A model generated the notes under the pieces. It was not told the origin of the DNA, searched no databases, and was given only the letters and a program-made list of their open reading frames with translations. This document shows, one piece after another, positions 1-6,392 of a stretch of DNA of 9,042 nt. How positions within the stretch are numbered: position 1 is the stretch's first letter; each line of letters begins with the position of its first letter. A program made the translations under genes and the position numbers. The stretch covers positions 1 through 9,042 of the forward strand of contig JAOABT010000363.1 of NCBI GenBank assembly GCA_026418215.1, in the 5' to 3' direction. The DNA comes from Clostridia bacterium (GTDB lineage Bacteria; Bacillota; Clostridia; DSM-8532).

Positions 1-344
1 CCCTGGTAGCCGCCTGGACGGTTGCCTTGGTAGCCGCCTGGACGGTTGCCTTGGTAGCCGCCTTCACGGTTGCCTTGGTAGCCGCCGGCGGGACGATTAC
101 CCTGGTAGCCACCGCTTGTGCCTTCGCGGTTGCCTTGATAACCACCTTGGCGCTGGCCTTGGTAACCACCGCCTGCGCCCTCGCGCGGCCTGAAGCCATC
201 CTGGCGCTGACCCTGATAACCACCCTCGCGATTACCCTGATAACCGCCCTCACGATTACCCTGATAACCGCCCTCGCGATTACCTTGATAACCGCCCTCG
301 CGATTACCTTGATAACCGCTCTCGCGATTTCCCTGGTAGCCACC
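1..344 (-). repeat. 24-bp tandem repeat coding for GGYQGNRE octapeptides in IF-2
   Basis: Read on the minus strand this is a coding array with a 24-bp period. It has thirteen GYQG-containing units, the last cut by the edge, plus one degenerate unit (DGFRPRE), with short insertions GAG, GTS and A between some units. Units vary at the last residues (NRE, NRP, QRQ). Two sub-arrays use different codons for the same peptide: units at about 225-344 favour GGT-TAT-CAR-GGT-AAT-CGC, while units at 1-86 use GGC-TAC-CAA-GGC-AAC-CGT. The units at 15-38 and 39-62 are identical, and those at 273-296 and 297-320 differ by one base. This points to local duplication by slippage. All length changes are multiples of 3 bp, so the frame is kept. 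Confidence 0.93.
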
Positions 345-1253
345 TTCGCGTCTTTGATTCTCAAAGCGCGGTGTCTGCTCGCGGGGCCTCGGAGCCTCCT
401 GCGGAGCCGTCTCCTCACGGGGCTTTTCCTGCTGCTCCGCGCGTGCCGCCGGAGCCTTTGGAGCTTCCTCCGTTTGAACCGAAGGAGTCTCAACCTTTGT
501 TGCCTGCACAGCGGGTGCGGGTTTTTCAGCCTGTGCCTGCTCAAATTTCTCTTTAGCTTCTACATTAACCGGATTCTTTGCGACCTTCTCATCCTGTTCA
601 GCCACCTGAACCTGTGGCTTTTCAAGCACAATACTTTCTTTCTGCATATTCTCCTGCTCTTTGACATTGCTGCCTTCCGCGTTGTTATCAGTTCTTTCTG
701 GTTTATGAGCAACTTTCTTGATGCTCAGAATATCGTCAACAGGTTTCTTTGGCCTGTCAGCAGCATTATCAGCTTCTTTTCGGAGAAGCGGCTTGGCTTC
801 TTCGACAGGTTCATCGGCTTCATTTTTGGATCTTTTTCGAATTCCCGAAATCATATTACTGTCTTTACCACGGGTGTATCCCGCCATAAGGCCGTCATTA
901 TTCTCAGCCGAGCGGACAAAGCTGGGCTTTTTGTCCTTCTTGTCCTTGGTCTCCTCAACCGGCAATTCATCGCGGATAATGACCTCAGTTTTTCTAATAA
1001 TACGGGGGGCATTTTTCCTTGCCGTGTTATCCGCATGATCAGACTTGGACTCAGGACTGCCATGAGCGGCACCCGCATTATTCGGAGCATGTTTTACAAT
1101 TCCGATATGCTTATACAGCTTCTCCAATTCGTCATCTTCTAAAGTCGTCATATGACTCTTCGGATGAATGCCTATCTCATCGAGTTTTTCCATGAGTCTC
1201 TTGCTGGTCACGTTCAGCTCCTTGGCAAGCTCATGTATTTTTGGTTTGTTCAA
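1..1253 (-). CDS. infB: Translation initiation factor IF-2, N-terminal part (runs off the left edge)
   Basis: IF-2 is the GTPase that brings initiator fMet-tRNA to the 30S subunit and promotes 50S joining. Only the first 417 codons are present; the G domain and C-terminal domains lie beyond the edge. Residues 1 to about 52 form an IF2_N domain ([18 protein letters not shown], then [15 protein letters not shown]). Next come roughly 250 residues of charged Lys/Glu/Pro/Ala-rich linker, then from about residue 303 an array of [12 protein letters not shown] octapeptides. The start is the TTG at 1253-1251. It overlaps the upstream ylxQ stop as TTGA, sits behind a GGGGGTGG purine stretch, and gives the expected IF2_N start; the next in-frame ATG would cut into that domain. 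The 4-bp overlap suggests translational coupling. Family identity is secure although the catalytic part is not seen. Confidence 0.95.
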   Translation of the reverse strand, partial: MNKPKIHELAKELNVTSKRLMEKLDEIGIHPKSHMTTLEDDELEKLYKHIGIVKHAPNNAGAAHGSPESKSDHADNTARKNAPRIIRKTEVIIRDELPVEETKDKKDKKPSFVRSAENNDGLMAGYTRGKDSNMISGIRKRSKNEADEPVEEAKPLLRKEADNAADRPKKPVDDILSIKKVAHKPERTDNNAEGSNVKEQENMQKESIVLEKPQVQVAEQDEKVAKNPVNVEAKEKFEQAQAEKPAPAVQATKVETPSVQTEEAPKAPAARAEQQEKPREETAPQEAPRPREQTPRFENQRREGGYQGNRESGYQGNREGGYQGNREGGYQGNREGGYQGNREGGYQGQRQDGFRPREGAGGGYQGQRQGGYQGNREGTSGGYQGNRPAGGYQGNREGGYQGNRPGGYQGNRPGGYQ

Positions 1254-1594
1254 TTAAAGCCACCCCCGTGTGCGGTATTGTTATTACTATTTTGTTCGAT
1301 CAGTTCATGAATCCTATCTGAAAAGCCCTTGTCTGTGACGGCAAGCACCGAGAAGAAGGCTTTTCCCAGCATATGTCCGAGCTTCTCCTTTTCCCCAAAG
1401 GCTACCATGGGCACCTTGTGGGTGAAGCACGCAGTTTCTATCTTCTTTTTGGTATTGTCCGAGGCATCCAGCGTCACAAGAACCAGGTGGGCTTTACCCC
1501 GCCTGACAGCCTGTTCAGCCACTGATTCTCCCAAGGCCAATGCTCCTGCCTTGCGCGCAATTCCTAAAAATCCATAGATTCTATCTTCCGACAT
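1250..1594 (-). CDS. ylxQ: L7Ae/L30e-family RNA-binding protein, YlxQ type
   Basis: A 114-residue protein of the ribosomal L7Ae/L30e/S12e/Gadd45 fold, which binds kink-turn-like RNA. YlxQ sits between ylxR and infB in most Firmicutes; its exact RNA target is not well defined. Family signs are GIARKAGAL (11-19), the strand [16 protein letters not shown] (37-52) and [11 protein letters not shown] (81-91). I chose the ATG at 1594-1592 because it gives the usual YlxQ length and has GGAGG just upstream, although the spacing is only 3 nt. An in-frame ATG at 1645 would add 17 residues unlike the family and overlap ylxR by 65 bp. With the chosen start the overlap with ylxR is 14 bp. The short Asn/Gly-rich tail ([14 protein letters not shown]) ends in a stop shared with the infB start. 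Confidence 0.9.
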   Translation of the reverse strand: MSEDRIYGFLGIARKAGALALGESVAEQAVRRGKAHLVLVTLDASDNTKKKIETACFTHKVPMVAFGEKEKLGHMLGKAFFSVLAVTDKGFSDRIHELIEQNSNNNTAHGGGFN

Positions 1595-1856
1595 AGGCCT
1601 CCAATTGTTTGGTGATCTCCTCATAAACCTCATCGGGAATTTCACAGGAGAACTCTCGGCTTAAGCTTTTGGCTTTGCGGGCCTGTGAAAAGCATTCCAT
1701 GCTTTTACAGATATACGCGCCGCGCCCGTTCTTTTTCCCGGTAGGATCAACGAAAATAACTCCCTCATTGTTCTTGACAATTCTCAAGAGCTCACGCTTA
1801 TCCTTCATTTCCCGGCATCCCACGCATCGCCTCATGGGAACTTTCTTTGTTTTCAT
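1581..1856 (-). CDS. rnpM: RNase P modulator RnpM (YlxR, DUF448)
   Basis: A 91-residue member of the YlxR/DUF448 family. In Bacillus subtilis the protein has been reported to bind RNase P RNA and modulate RNase P activity, hence the newer name RnpM. Visible family motifs are the N-terminal RRCVGCREMKDKRELLRIV segment (9-27), with Cys11 and Cys14, and DPTGKKNGRGAYIC (37-50), followed by Cys55. The length is typical. The ATG at 1856-1854 follows a GAGG about 10 nt upstream, inside the 28-bp gap after nusA. The 3' end overlaps the ylxQ start, so the two are probably coupled. Family assignment is firm; function in this organism is inferred from the family. Confidence 0.93.
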   Translation of the reverse strand: MKTKKVPMRRCVGCREMKDKRELLRIVKNNEGVIFVDPTGKKNGRGAYICKSMECFSQARKAKSLSREFSCEIPDEVYEEITKQLEAYVGR

Positions 1857-1884
1857 ATCGTCTAAACCTCATAAAAGAGTGTGT

Positions 1885-2988
1885 TTACTGGTCTGCTTCC
1901 TGCTCAGCTTCCGCTGATGGCACACTGGTGTGGAAGAGCTGGGCCTCTAATTGATTCCTGAGCTGAGATTCGCTCTTGATATCAATTTTCCAGCCGGTCA
2001 GCTTGGCTGCAAGCCTTGCGTTTTGGCCTTCCTTACCGATGGCCAGTGAAAGCTGGAAGTCCGGAACCACCACGCGTGCAACCTTGGCTTCCTCATCGAG
2101 ATCCACCTGCAGCACCTTGGCAGGGCTTAAGCTGGATGCAATGTACTCCTCAGCATTGTTGCTCCACTTGATAACATCAATCATTTCGCCCCTGAGCTCT
2201 TCAACAATGGCACGAATACGGCTTCCGCGCTGTCCTACGCAAGCACCTACAGGGTCCACATCCTCGTTGCGGGTATGGATGGCGATCTTTGTTCTGGAGC
2301 CGGCTTCACGGGCAATAGTCTTGATTTCCACGGTACCATCGGCAATTTCAGGAACCTCAAGCTCCAAAAGTCTTTTAACAAGGCCCGGATGGGTTCTGGA
2401 AACATAAATCTGAGGGCTCTTGTTGGTCTTCTTTACATTTATCACATAAACCTTGATACGGTCGTGAACATTGTACTTTTCACCCGGAGTCTGCTCGGAG
2501 GGCGGAAGAACCGCCTCGACACGGCCCAGGTCAATAATGATATTCTTCCTGTCATAACGGCTGATGACACCGTTCACAATATCTTCCTCACGGTTGGAGA
2601 ATTCATCAAAAATGATGCCGCGTTCGGCCTCGCGGATACGCTGCATGACAACCTGCTTTGCGGTCTGAGCTGCTATACGGCCAAATTTTCTGGGGGTTAC
2701 CTCAACCTCAACAATGTCTCCAATTTCAAAATCGGCACCGAAGCGCTTTGCTTGCTCAAGCGACATCTCTGTTGCCGTATCGGTGATTTCTTCGACAATT
2801 GTTTTTAGGGCATAGACGCGAACCTCGCCTGTGCTTCTCTCAATGTTGACTTCAACATTCTGAGCCGATCCGAAATTCCTTTTATACGCAGAAATTAATG
2901 CCTGTTCTATGGCATCAATTAATACATCTTTGTCAATGCCTCTTTCTTTTTCAAGTTGATCGAGGGCGTGAAGCAACTCAGCGCTCAT
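1885..2988 (-). CDS. nusA: Transcription termination/antitermination factor NusA
   Basis: NusA binds RNA polymerase and nascent RNA, affecting pausing, intrinsic termination and antitermination. The 367 residues match the short Gram-positive form (about 370) without the C-terminal acidic repeats of E. coli NusA. Domain order: N-terminal RNAP-binding domain (1 to about 125; ERGIDKDVLIDAIEQALISA near the start), S1 domain (about 135-199, ending QIYVSRTHPGL), KH1 (around DPVGACVGQRGSRIRAI, 245-261) and KH2 (LSLAIGKEGQNARLAAKLTG, 313-332). A Glu/Ala/Gln-rich tail follows. The ATG at 2988-2986 is preceded by GGAGG at 8-nt spacing and lies 17 bp after the rimP stop. In many bacteria NusA influences termination within its own operon. 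Confidence 0.98.
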   Translation of the reverse strand: MSAELLHALDQLEKERGIDKDVLIDAIEQALISAYKRNFGSAQNVEVNIERSTGEVRVYALKTIVEEITDTATEMSLEQAKRFGADFEIGDIVEVEVTPRKFGRIAAQTAKQVVMQRIREAERGIIFDEFSNREEDIVNGVISRYDRKNIIIDLGRVEAVLPPSEQTPGEKYNVHDRIKVYVINVKKTNKSPQIYVSRTHPGLVKRLLELEVPEIADGTVEIKTIAREAGSRTKIAIHTRNEDVDPVGACVGQRGSRIRAIVEELRGEMIDVIKWSNNAEEYIASSLSPAKVLQVDLDEEAKVARVVVPDFQLSLAIGKEGQNARLAAKLTGWKIDIKSESQLRNQLEAQLFHTSVPSAEAEQEADQ

Positions 2989-3005
2989 CTCTTATACCTC
3001 CAGTA

Positions 3006-3470
3006 TTAAAATTTAATAACTCTTTTCACTTTTGCAACTTGATCCATGGGGATAGTCAGGATTTCTTCTTTTTCTAGTTTGATGGAAAGATTTATGCCAT
3101 CACAGGAAACAAGGTCGCCAACATAAGTCTTGGTGTTATTCAAGGCTTTGAACAGCTTGACCTCGACGGCGCTTCCTATGGCTTTCTCAAAATCTTTTGG
3201 CTTTTTAAGAGGGCGTTCAAGGCCCGGTGAAGAAACTTCAAGATAATAAGCGTGGGTGATTGGATCCTTTTCGTCGATGAGATCATTTAAAGGCCTGCTG
3301 ACAGACTCGCAGTCGTCAAGAGTGATCCCGCCCGGCTTATCGATATAGACACGCAAGAAATAGCTCCCGCCTTCCTTGACAAATTCCACATCTACAAGCT
3401 CACAGCCTGCTTCTTCAACAATCGGAAGGGCTAGGGACGCCACTATTTCAGCTATGCTCGTTTTGGCCAT
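3006..3470 (-). CDS. rimP: Ribosome maturation factor RimP
   Basis: RimP acts in assembly of the 30S subunit. The protein has 154 residues, the normal length. The N-terminal alpha/beta domain carries DVEFVKEGG (27-35) and VYIDKPGGITLDDC (41-54). The family hallmark YYLEVSSPGLERPLK lies at 75-89, and the C-terminal Sm-like barrel covers about 92-154. It is the first gene of the minus-strand operon. The ATG at 3470-3468 has GGAGG upstream with 5-nt spacing; another ATG 4 nt upstream (3474-3472) is out of frame. The leader between the promoter and this start contains a perfect 11-bp hairpin. Confidence 0.97.
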   Translation of the reverse strand: MAKTSIAEIVASLALPIVEEAGCELVDVEFVKEGGSYFLRVYIDKPGGITLDDCESVSRPLNDLIDEKDPITHAYYLEVSSPGLERPLKKPKDFEKAIGSAVEVKLFKALNNTKTYVGDLVSCDGINLSIKLEKEEILTIPMDQVAKVKRVIKF

Positions 3471-3491
3471 TCATACCTCCGTATACAAATG

Positions 3492-3518
3492 CAAAGAGTG
3501 GGAATTCCCCACTCTTTG
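3492..3518 (-). promoter_or_regulatory. Perfect 11-bp hairpin in the rimP operon leader
   Basis: CAAAGAGTGGG (3492-3502) and its exact complement (3508-3518) flank a 5-nt loop. On the minus strand the hairpin lies about 20 nt after the predicted transcription start and 11 nt before the GGAGG of rimP. No T run follows on either strand, so it is not a classical terminator. It could protect the 5' end of the mRNA, affect access to the ribosome binding site, or be a protein site. The structure is certain as sequence; the role is inference. Confidence 0.6.
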
Positions 3519-3543
3519 TGTAAAAAACGCATCGAACAGATTC

Positions 3544-3572
3544 ATTCTAACACAAAGCCTCAACCCTGGCAA
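3544..3572 (-). promoter_or_regulatory. Sigma-A-type promoter of the rimP-nusA-ylxR-ylxQ-infB operon
   Basis: On the minus strand, TTGCCA (-35, 3572-3567) and TAGAAT (-10, 3549-3544) are separated by exactly 17 nt, with one mismatch to consensus in each box. The predicted start is near 3537, giving a leader of about 67 nt that includes the 11-bp hairpin. It is the best-placed promoter for the operon. Confidence 0.75.
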
Positions 3573-3718
3573 CATTTTTTTCTAACGGTTCTGTGCTATA
3601 GAACGTGAGAAGAAAGGTTTTTAGGATTTTGGAACCGGTGCACTTAATATTATATGCCGTTCTATCAAAAAAATATAATTCTCATTTTATTACCCTGAAA
3701 ACATCAATAACGCCATAA

Positions 3719-3747
3719 GTGACATGTATGGATATAATAGGTATAAT
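3719..3747 (+). promoter_or_regulatory. Sigma-A-type promoter of tmcAL
   Basis: GTGACA (3719-3724) and TATAAT (3742-3747) are separated by 17 nt: one mismatch in the -35 box and a perfect -10. A second TATAAT lies just upstream (3733-3738) but has no good -35 partner. The predicted start is about 3754, the first base of the leader hairpin. Confidence 0.7.
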
Positions 3748-3753
3748 AAGGGT

Positions 3754-3775
3754 CGGGAGGCAACCTCCTGTTTTT
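3754..3775 (+). promoter_or_regulatory. Leader hairpin with T run upstream of tmcAL (possible attenuator)
   Basis: CGGGAGG (3754-3760), loop CAA, and CCTCCTG (3764-3770) form a 7-bp stem with one G-U pair, followed directly by TTTTT (3771-3775). This is a compact terminator-like shape between promoter and start codon. The CCTCC half (3764-3768) is also complementary to the tmcAL Shine-Dalgarno GGAGG (3804-3808), so two pairings are mutually exclusive. It may instead be a simple 5'-end stabilising hairpin. The pairing is visible; regulation is inference. Confidence 0.4.
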
Positions 3776-3812
3776 GTCAAAAAAGCACGCTGTTCAACGA
3801 TTTGGAGGACTT

Positions 3813-5105
3813 ATGGCGGCAGTTGGAATCATTGCAGAATACAACCCCCTGCACTCGGGACATGCCTATCATATGGAAAAAGCCCGGGAATTAACCTGCT
3901 CAGAAGCCGTAGTTTGCGTGCTCAGCAGTCATTTTGTTCAGATAGGCGAGCCGTCTGTGGTTTCTAAATGGGCCAGGACCAAGATGGCCCTAAAGTCCGG
4001 GGCTGATCTTGTGCTTGAGCTTCCATCAGCGCTATCCTGCGCATCGGCAGAGTATTTCGCCTCTGCTGGCATCAGGTTATTAAGCGCTCTTGGAGTGGTG
4101 GATTCGGTCTGCTTCGGAAGTGAAGAGGGCAACATCGGCCCGTTAGAGGAAGCCGCTGAGCTTCTCGCCTTTGAAAGCACAGAATTCAAGGCCCTTCTCA
4201 AGCAAGGGCTGGATCAGGGGCTCTCCTTCCCTATAGCGAGACAAAAGGCTGTAGAAAAATTATTAACCACCGCGAAAGGGTCTTCTGCTGCCCAAAACGC
4301 CCTTGATAAGCCAAACAACATCTTAGGCATTGAATACATCAAGGCTATTAAACGCTTCGGATCAAGCCTGAAACCAATAACGCTAGAGCGCAAGGGCCAG
4401 GGCTATAACAGCCTTAAAGAGGCTTCAGAATTCTCGAGTGCTTCGGCTATCAGGAAATTTTTACGTAAATATTCGGTTGGCTTAAACAGTCCCTCCTCTT
4501 TGCCAGAAGCAGCCTTCATCCGATCCAACATGCCTCAGTCCAGTATTGATGTACTTGCCGAGGAATGTACAGCCGGACGGGGACCGGTTTATTTGGAGGC
4601 TTTTGAGAGTTTGCTGTTCTATCTCATGAGAACGTTACCCGAAAGTGCTCTCGCTCAGCTGCCCTACATGGGTGAAGGCCTGGAAAACCGTCTCAAAAAA
4701 GCAGCCCTCAATAATACATGTGTTGAAGGACTTGTATCATCCGTAGTCTCAAGTCGTTACCCAGCCTCACGAGTAAGAAGAATCCTCTGTTCTCTGCTTA
4801 TGGGTCTGCAGGCTGATTTTCTAGAAGAACTTAGAGGGGTTGGATACGTGCCCTACATTCGGGTCCTTGGCTTTAGCCCAAAGGGGCAGCACCTCTTATC
4901 CAAGATGCGTAAAACAGCCGAGTTGCCACTGATCATCAAACCTGCCAACTATCAAAAGCTTTTGGGAAGTACAGGTCAAAAACTTTTTGAACTTGAGGCC
5001 AGGGTAACCGACATTTATTCCCTGGCATCCACTCCAAGCGGTATCCCAAAAGGAGGGCTGGAATTCCGCTCCTCCCCAATTCTCTACCGCTCTGACGCCT
5101 TATAG
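3813..5105 (+). CDS. tmcAL: tRNA(Met) cytidine acetate ligase TmcAL (former YlbM)
   Basis: TmcAL uses ATP and acetate to make N4-acetylcytidine at the wobble position (C34) of elongator tRNA-Met, which helps discriminate Met from Ile codons. The 430 residues are close to the family length (about 400-415). The nucleotidyltransferase-like N-terminus has the signature EYNPLHSGHAYHM (9-21) with the HxGH motif (His14, His17). Further conserved parts are FVQIGEP (41-47), NNILGIEYIKAI (168-179) and SSASAIRKF (208-216). The helical C-terminal part has YPASRVRRILCSLLMG (316-331). The ATG at 3813 has GGAGG 4 nt upstream and starts two residues before the conserved VGIIAEYNP strand. An in-frame TTG at 3774 would add 13 unrelated residues and lies at the leader T run. 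No clear terminator follows, so read-through into the GNAT gene is possible. Confidence 0.95.
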   Translation: MAAVGIIAEYNPLHSGHAYHMEKARELTCSEAVVCVLSSHFVQIGEPSVVSKWARTKMALKSGADLVLELPSALSCASAEYFASAGIRLLSALGVVDSVCFGSEEGNIGPLEEAAELLAFESTEFKALLKQGLDQGLSFPIARQKAVEKLLTTAKGSSAAQNALDKPNNILGIEYIKAIKRFGSSLKPITLERKGQGYNSLKEASEFSSASAIRKFLRKYSVGLNSPSSLPEAAFIRSNMPQSSIDVLAEECTAGRGPVYLEAFESLLFYLMRTLPESALAQLPYMGEGLENRLKKAALNNTCVEGLVSSVVSSRYPASRVRRILCSLLMGLQADFLEELRGVGYVPYIRVLGFSPKGQHLLSKMRKTAELPLIIKPANYQKLLGSTGQKLFELEARVTDIYSLASTPSGIPKGGLEFRSSPILYRSDAL

Positions 5106-5108
5106 CTC

Positions 5109-5137
5109 TTTCCATCTTTGCCTGTTTATGCTATAGT
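5109..5137 (+). promoter_or_regulatory. Candidate promoter of the GNAT acetyltransferase gene
   Basis: TTTCCA (5109-5114) and TATAGT (5132-5137) are separated by 17 nt. The -35 matches four of six consensus bases and the -10 five of six. It lies directly after the tmcAL stop, about 70 bp before the GNAT start, so that gene may be transcribed independently of tmcAL. Confidence 0.5.
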
Positions 5138-5205
5138 CGGGGCATACACCCTCATTGCCATTTCAATCTTTATATTATGAATGACATTAAAGGAGTCTAT
5201 TGATC

Positions 5206-6054
5206 ATGATTACCGTACATAACGGCACCACAGCCACCAAAGCCTATAAAGACAGCTTAAATGTACTTATGCAGGAGGTTTTTGGCTTCTCCTTCGAACC
5301 CTGGCATAATAGAAATTTCTGGAACCAAGATTATGAAAGCTTCTCAATCTCTGATGGCGATACCATGCTGGCCAATATCTCGGCCTACAAAATGAAGCTC
5401 CTCATCAATGGAGAGGTTAAAGAATATATCCAGCTCGGGGCTGTTGCCACCAAAGAAGGCTATAGGAACAAGGGCCTTTCAAGGGAGATCATGGAGTATA
5501 TTATGGTTAAATACAGCCATACTCCTAAATTTCTTTTTGGAGGCGACTCTGTCATAAACTTCTATCCTAAGTTTGGCTTCAAGCCTGTGGCTGAACGACA
5601 GCCCTTTCTTCCCTGCACCTTGGCGCCTATGGGCTCTTTGGAAAAGCTCCACGTCGATGATCCCCGCGTGGAAGACTATCTCAGCCACAGAACCCAGTTT
5701 TCTAAGGTTTTTGACTGTAGCAATGCCTATCCTGTCCACTGGTTTCATATTATGGGTATGAATGCCGAGCATTTATATGAAATCCCGGCTTTAGATGTCA
5801 TGCTGGTTGCCTATAAAAATGGCGAAGCCCTTGTGCTTCAGGATGTCGTTGCCAAGAGGCCGATGCGGTTGGAAGCCATTCTACCCTATCTTGACTTTGA
5901 GGGTGTTAGCAGAATAGACTTTGGCTTTAATCCTGATTGGCTAGGACTGGATTATGAAACAAAACCCTTTAAGATCGAAGACTCCACTTTGTTTGTTACA
6001 GAGGATTTCGGTGCCTCCAAGAATCATATCGTTCCCTTTTTCATAAGAACGTAG
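5206..6054 (+). CDS. GNAT-family N-acetyltransferase, substrate unknown
   Basis: A 282-residue protein with a GNAT acyltransferase fold in its N-terminal half. The acetyl-CoA pyrophosphate-binding segment is GAVATKEGYRNKGLSREIM (78-96), matching the R/Q-x-x-G-x-G/A logic as YRNKGLS. The later GNAT strand-turn NFYPKFGFKPV lies at 118-128. The C-terminal half (about 140-282) resembles no domain I can name; paired-GNAT architecture, as in Eis-like enzymes, is possible but not shown. No signal peptide or membrane segment is visible, so it is likely cytoplasmic. I chose the ATG at 5206 (AGGAG 10 nt upstream) over the in-frame TTG at 5200, whose spacing of 4 nt is too short. It has its own candidate promoter; adjacency to tmcAL does not by itself imply a shared pathway. 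Confidence 0.88.
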   Translation: MITVHNGTTATKAYKDSLNVLMQEVFGFSFEPWHNRNFWNQDYESFSISDGDTMLANISAYKMKLLINGEVKEYIQLGAVATKEGYRNKGLSREIMEYIMVKYSHTPKFLFGGDSVINFYPKFGFKPVAERQPFLPCTLAPMGSLEKLHVDDPRVEDYLSHRTQFSKVFDCSNAYPVHWFHIMGMNAEHLYEIPALDVMLVAYKNGEALVLQDVVAKRPMRLEAILPYLDFEGVSRIDFGFNPDWLGLDYETKPFKIEDSTLFVTEDFGASKNHIVPFFIRT

Positions 6055-6089
6055 GAGAAAAAGGAAATTGTATCAGCAAGAACCATTCT

Positions 6090-6161
6090 GCTGCGCTTAG
6101 GCTATTATGGCAAGCTAATTTTGTGCATAAATGGCCTAAGCACACATCCCATAAAAGCAGC
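6090..6161. repeat. Long imperfect palindrome / structured element
   Basis: Nested complementary segments form an extended hairpin. GCTTAGGC (6095-6102) pairs with GCCTAAGC (6134-6141). Inside it TTATG (6105-6109) pairs with CATAA (6126-6130). Outside it GCTGC (6090-6094) pairs with GCAGC (6157-6161) across an asymmetric bulge. It lies about 35 bp after the GNAT stop, so on the plus strand it would be in that gene's 3' untranslated region. No T run follows. Role unknown: 3'-UTR structure, small RNA, or remnant of a repetitive palindromic element. Confidence 0.45.
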
Positions 6162-6176
6162 AAGCCCCGCATGTAT

Positions 6177-6208
6177 AAAAAGAGACAAGCCCGTTAATAG
6201 GGCTTGTC
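6177..6208 (-). terminator. Intrinsic terminator of the 41-codon gene, possibly bidirectional
   Basis: A perfect 9-bp stem (GACAAGCCC at 6184-6192, GGGCTTGTC at 6200-6208) has a 7-nt loop. On the minus strand it is followed by TCTTTTTAT, a good U-tract, and starts 25 bp after the stop of the small gene. On the plus strand the tail is CCCCATTCTTTT, weaker but perhaps enough to end GNAT transcription as well. Confidence 0.8.
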
Positions 6209-6233
6209 CCCCATTCTTTTGCTTGTGTTCAAC

Positions 6234-6359
6234 TTAACGGAGAAACTGGCATCTGACGATTTGAGCCTGCACCTGTTCAAAGGCAAAGTTAAGCCTTAGT
6301 ATCTGTGCCAAAATTAAATAGTATTGCTGAACAAGTTGATCCTGATTACATGTGTCCAT
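6234..6359 (-). CDS. Unrecognised 41-residue small protein
   Basis: A short gene that I do not recognise. The ATG at 6359-6357 is preceded by GGAGG at 8-nt spacing, as good a Shine-Dalgarno as any in the window. The stop is TAA at 6236-6234, and an intrinsic terminator follows 25 bp later. A promoter-like TTGACA/CATATT pair lies upstream. The protein begins MDTCNQDQLV and ends IVRCQFLR. It is rich in Gln, Leu, Ile and Val, has two Cys (4 and 37), and contains almost no helix breakers, so one or two amphipathic helices are likely. The run YYLILAQILRLNFAF (13-27) is fairly hydrophobic but interrupted by Arg and Asn, so it is not a clear membrane span. It could be a small structural or sporulation-associated protein, or a regulator; function is unknown. 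Confidence 0.7.
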   Translation of the reverse strand: MDTCNQDQLVQQYYLILAQILRLNFAFEQVQAQIVRCQFLR

Positions 6360-6392
6360 TCCCTGCACCTCCGGATTATCTTCCTCTTATAG

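Larger units (their letters stand above)
3471..3812. other. Divergent intergenic region between rimP and tmcAL
   Basis: A 342-bp AT-rich spacer with no convincing protein gene on either strand. It holds the leader and promoter of the rimP-nusA-infB operon at the left (minus strand) and the promoter and leader of tmcAL at the right (plus strand), each listed separately. The middle, roughly 3575-3715, shows only A/T runs and a short imperfect inverted repeat (GTTCT at 3588-3592 with AGAAC at 3600-3604) to which I cannot assign a role. Confidence 0.7.

Noticed and set aside
1..344. CRISPR-like regular repeats
   Set aside because: The 24-bp units are directly adjacent with no unique spacers, and they keep an open coding frame within infB.
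27..1142. A 371-codon open frame on the plus strand with regular hydrophobic repeats
   Set aside because: It is exactly antisense to infB; the repeated Leu/Ile/Thr/Ala pattern is the complement of the GGYQGNRE array. It has no ribosome binding site and no family resemblance, whereas the minus strand gives a clear IF-2.
1595..1645. Longer N-terminus for the L7Ae-family gene, starting at 1645
   Set aside because: The extra 17 residues do not fit the family and would lie within ylxR; the ATG at 1594 has GGAGG upstream and gives normal YlxQ length.
2275..2808. A 177-codon plus-strand open frame
   Set aside because: It is antisense to nusA, whose conserved S1 and KH domains are on the minus strand; no expression signals support the plus frame.
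3588..3604. Short inverted repeat GTTCT...AGAAC in the divergent spacer as an operator
   Set aside because: Only five paired bases, not placed at either promoter, and no matching copy elsewhere in the window. Too weak to call.
3774..3812. TTG start giving tmcAL 13 extra residues
   Set aside because: The TTG falls at the leader T run with no ribosome binding site. The ATG at 3813 follows GGAGG and starts two residues before the conserved VGIIAEYNP strand.
5127..5146. TATGC...GCATA as a terminator of tmcAL
   Set aside because: The stem is only 5 bp, lacks a T run, and overlaps the better-supported promoter of the GNAT gene.
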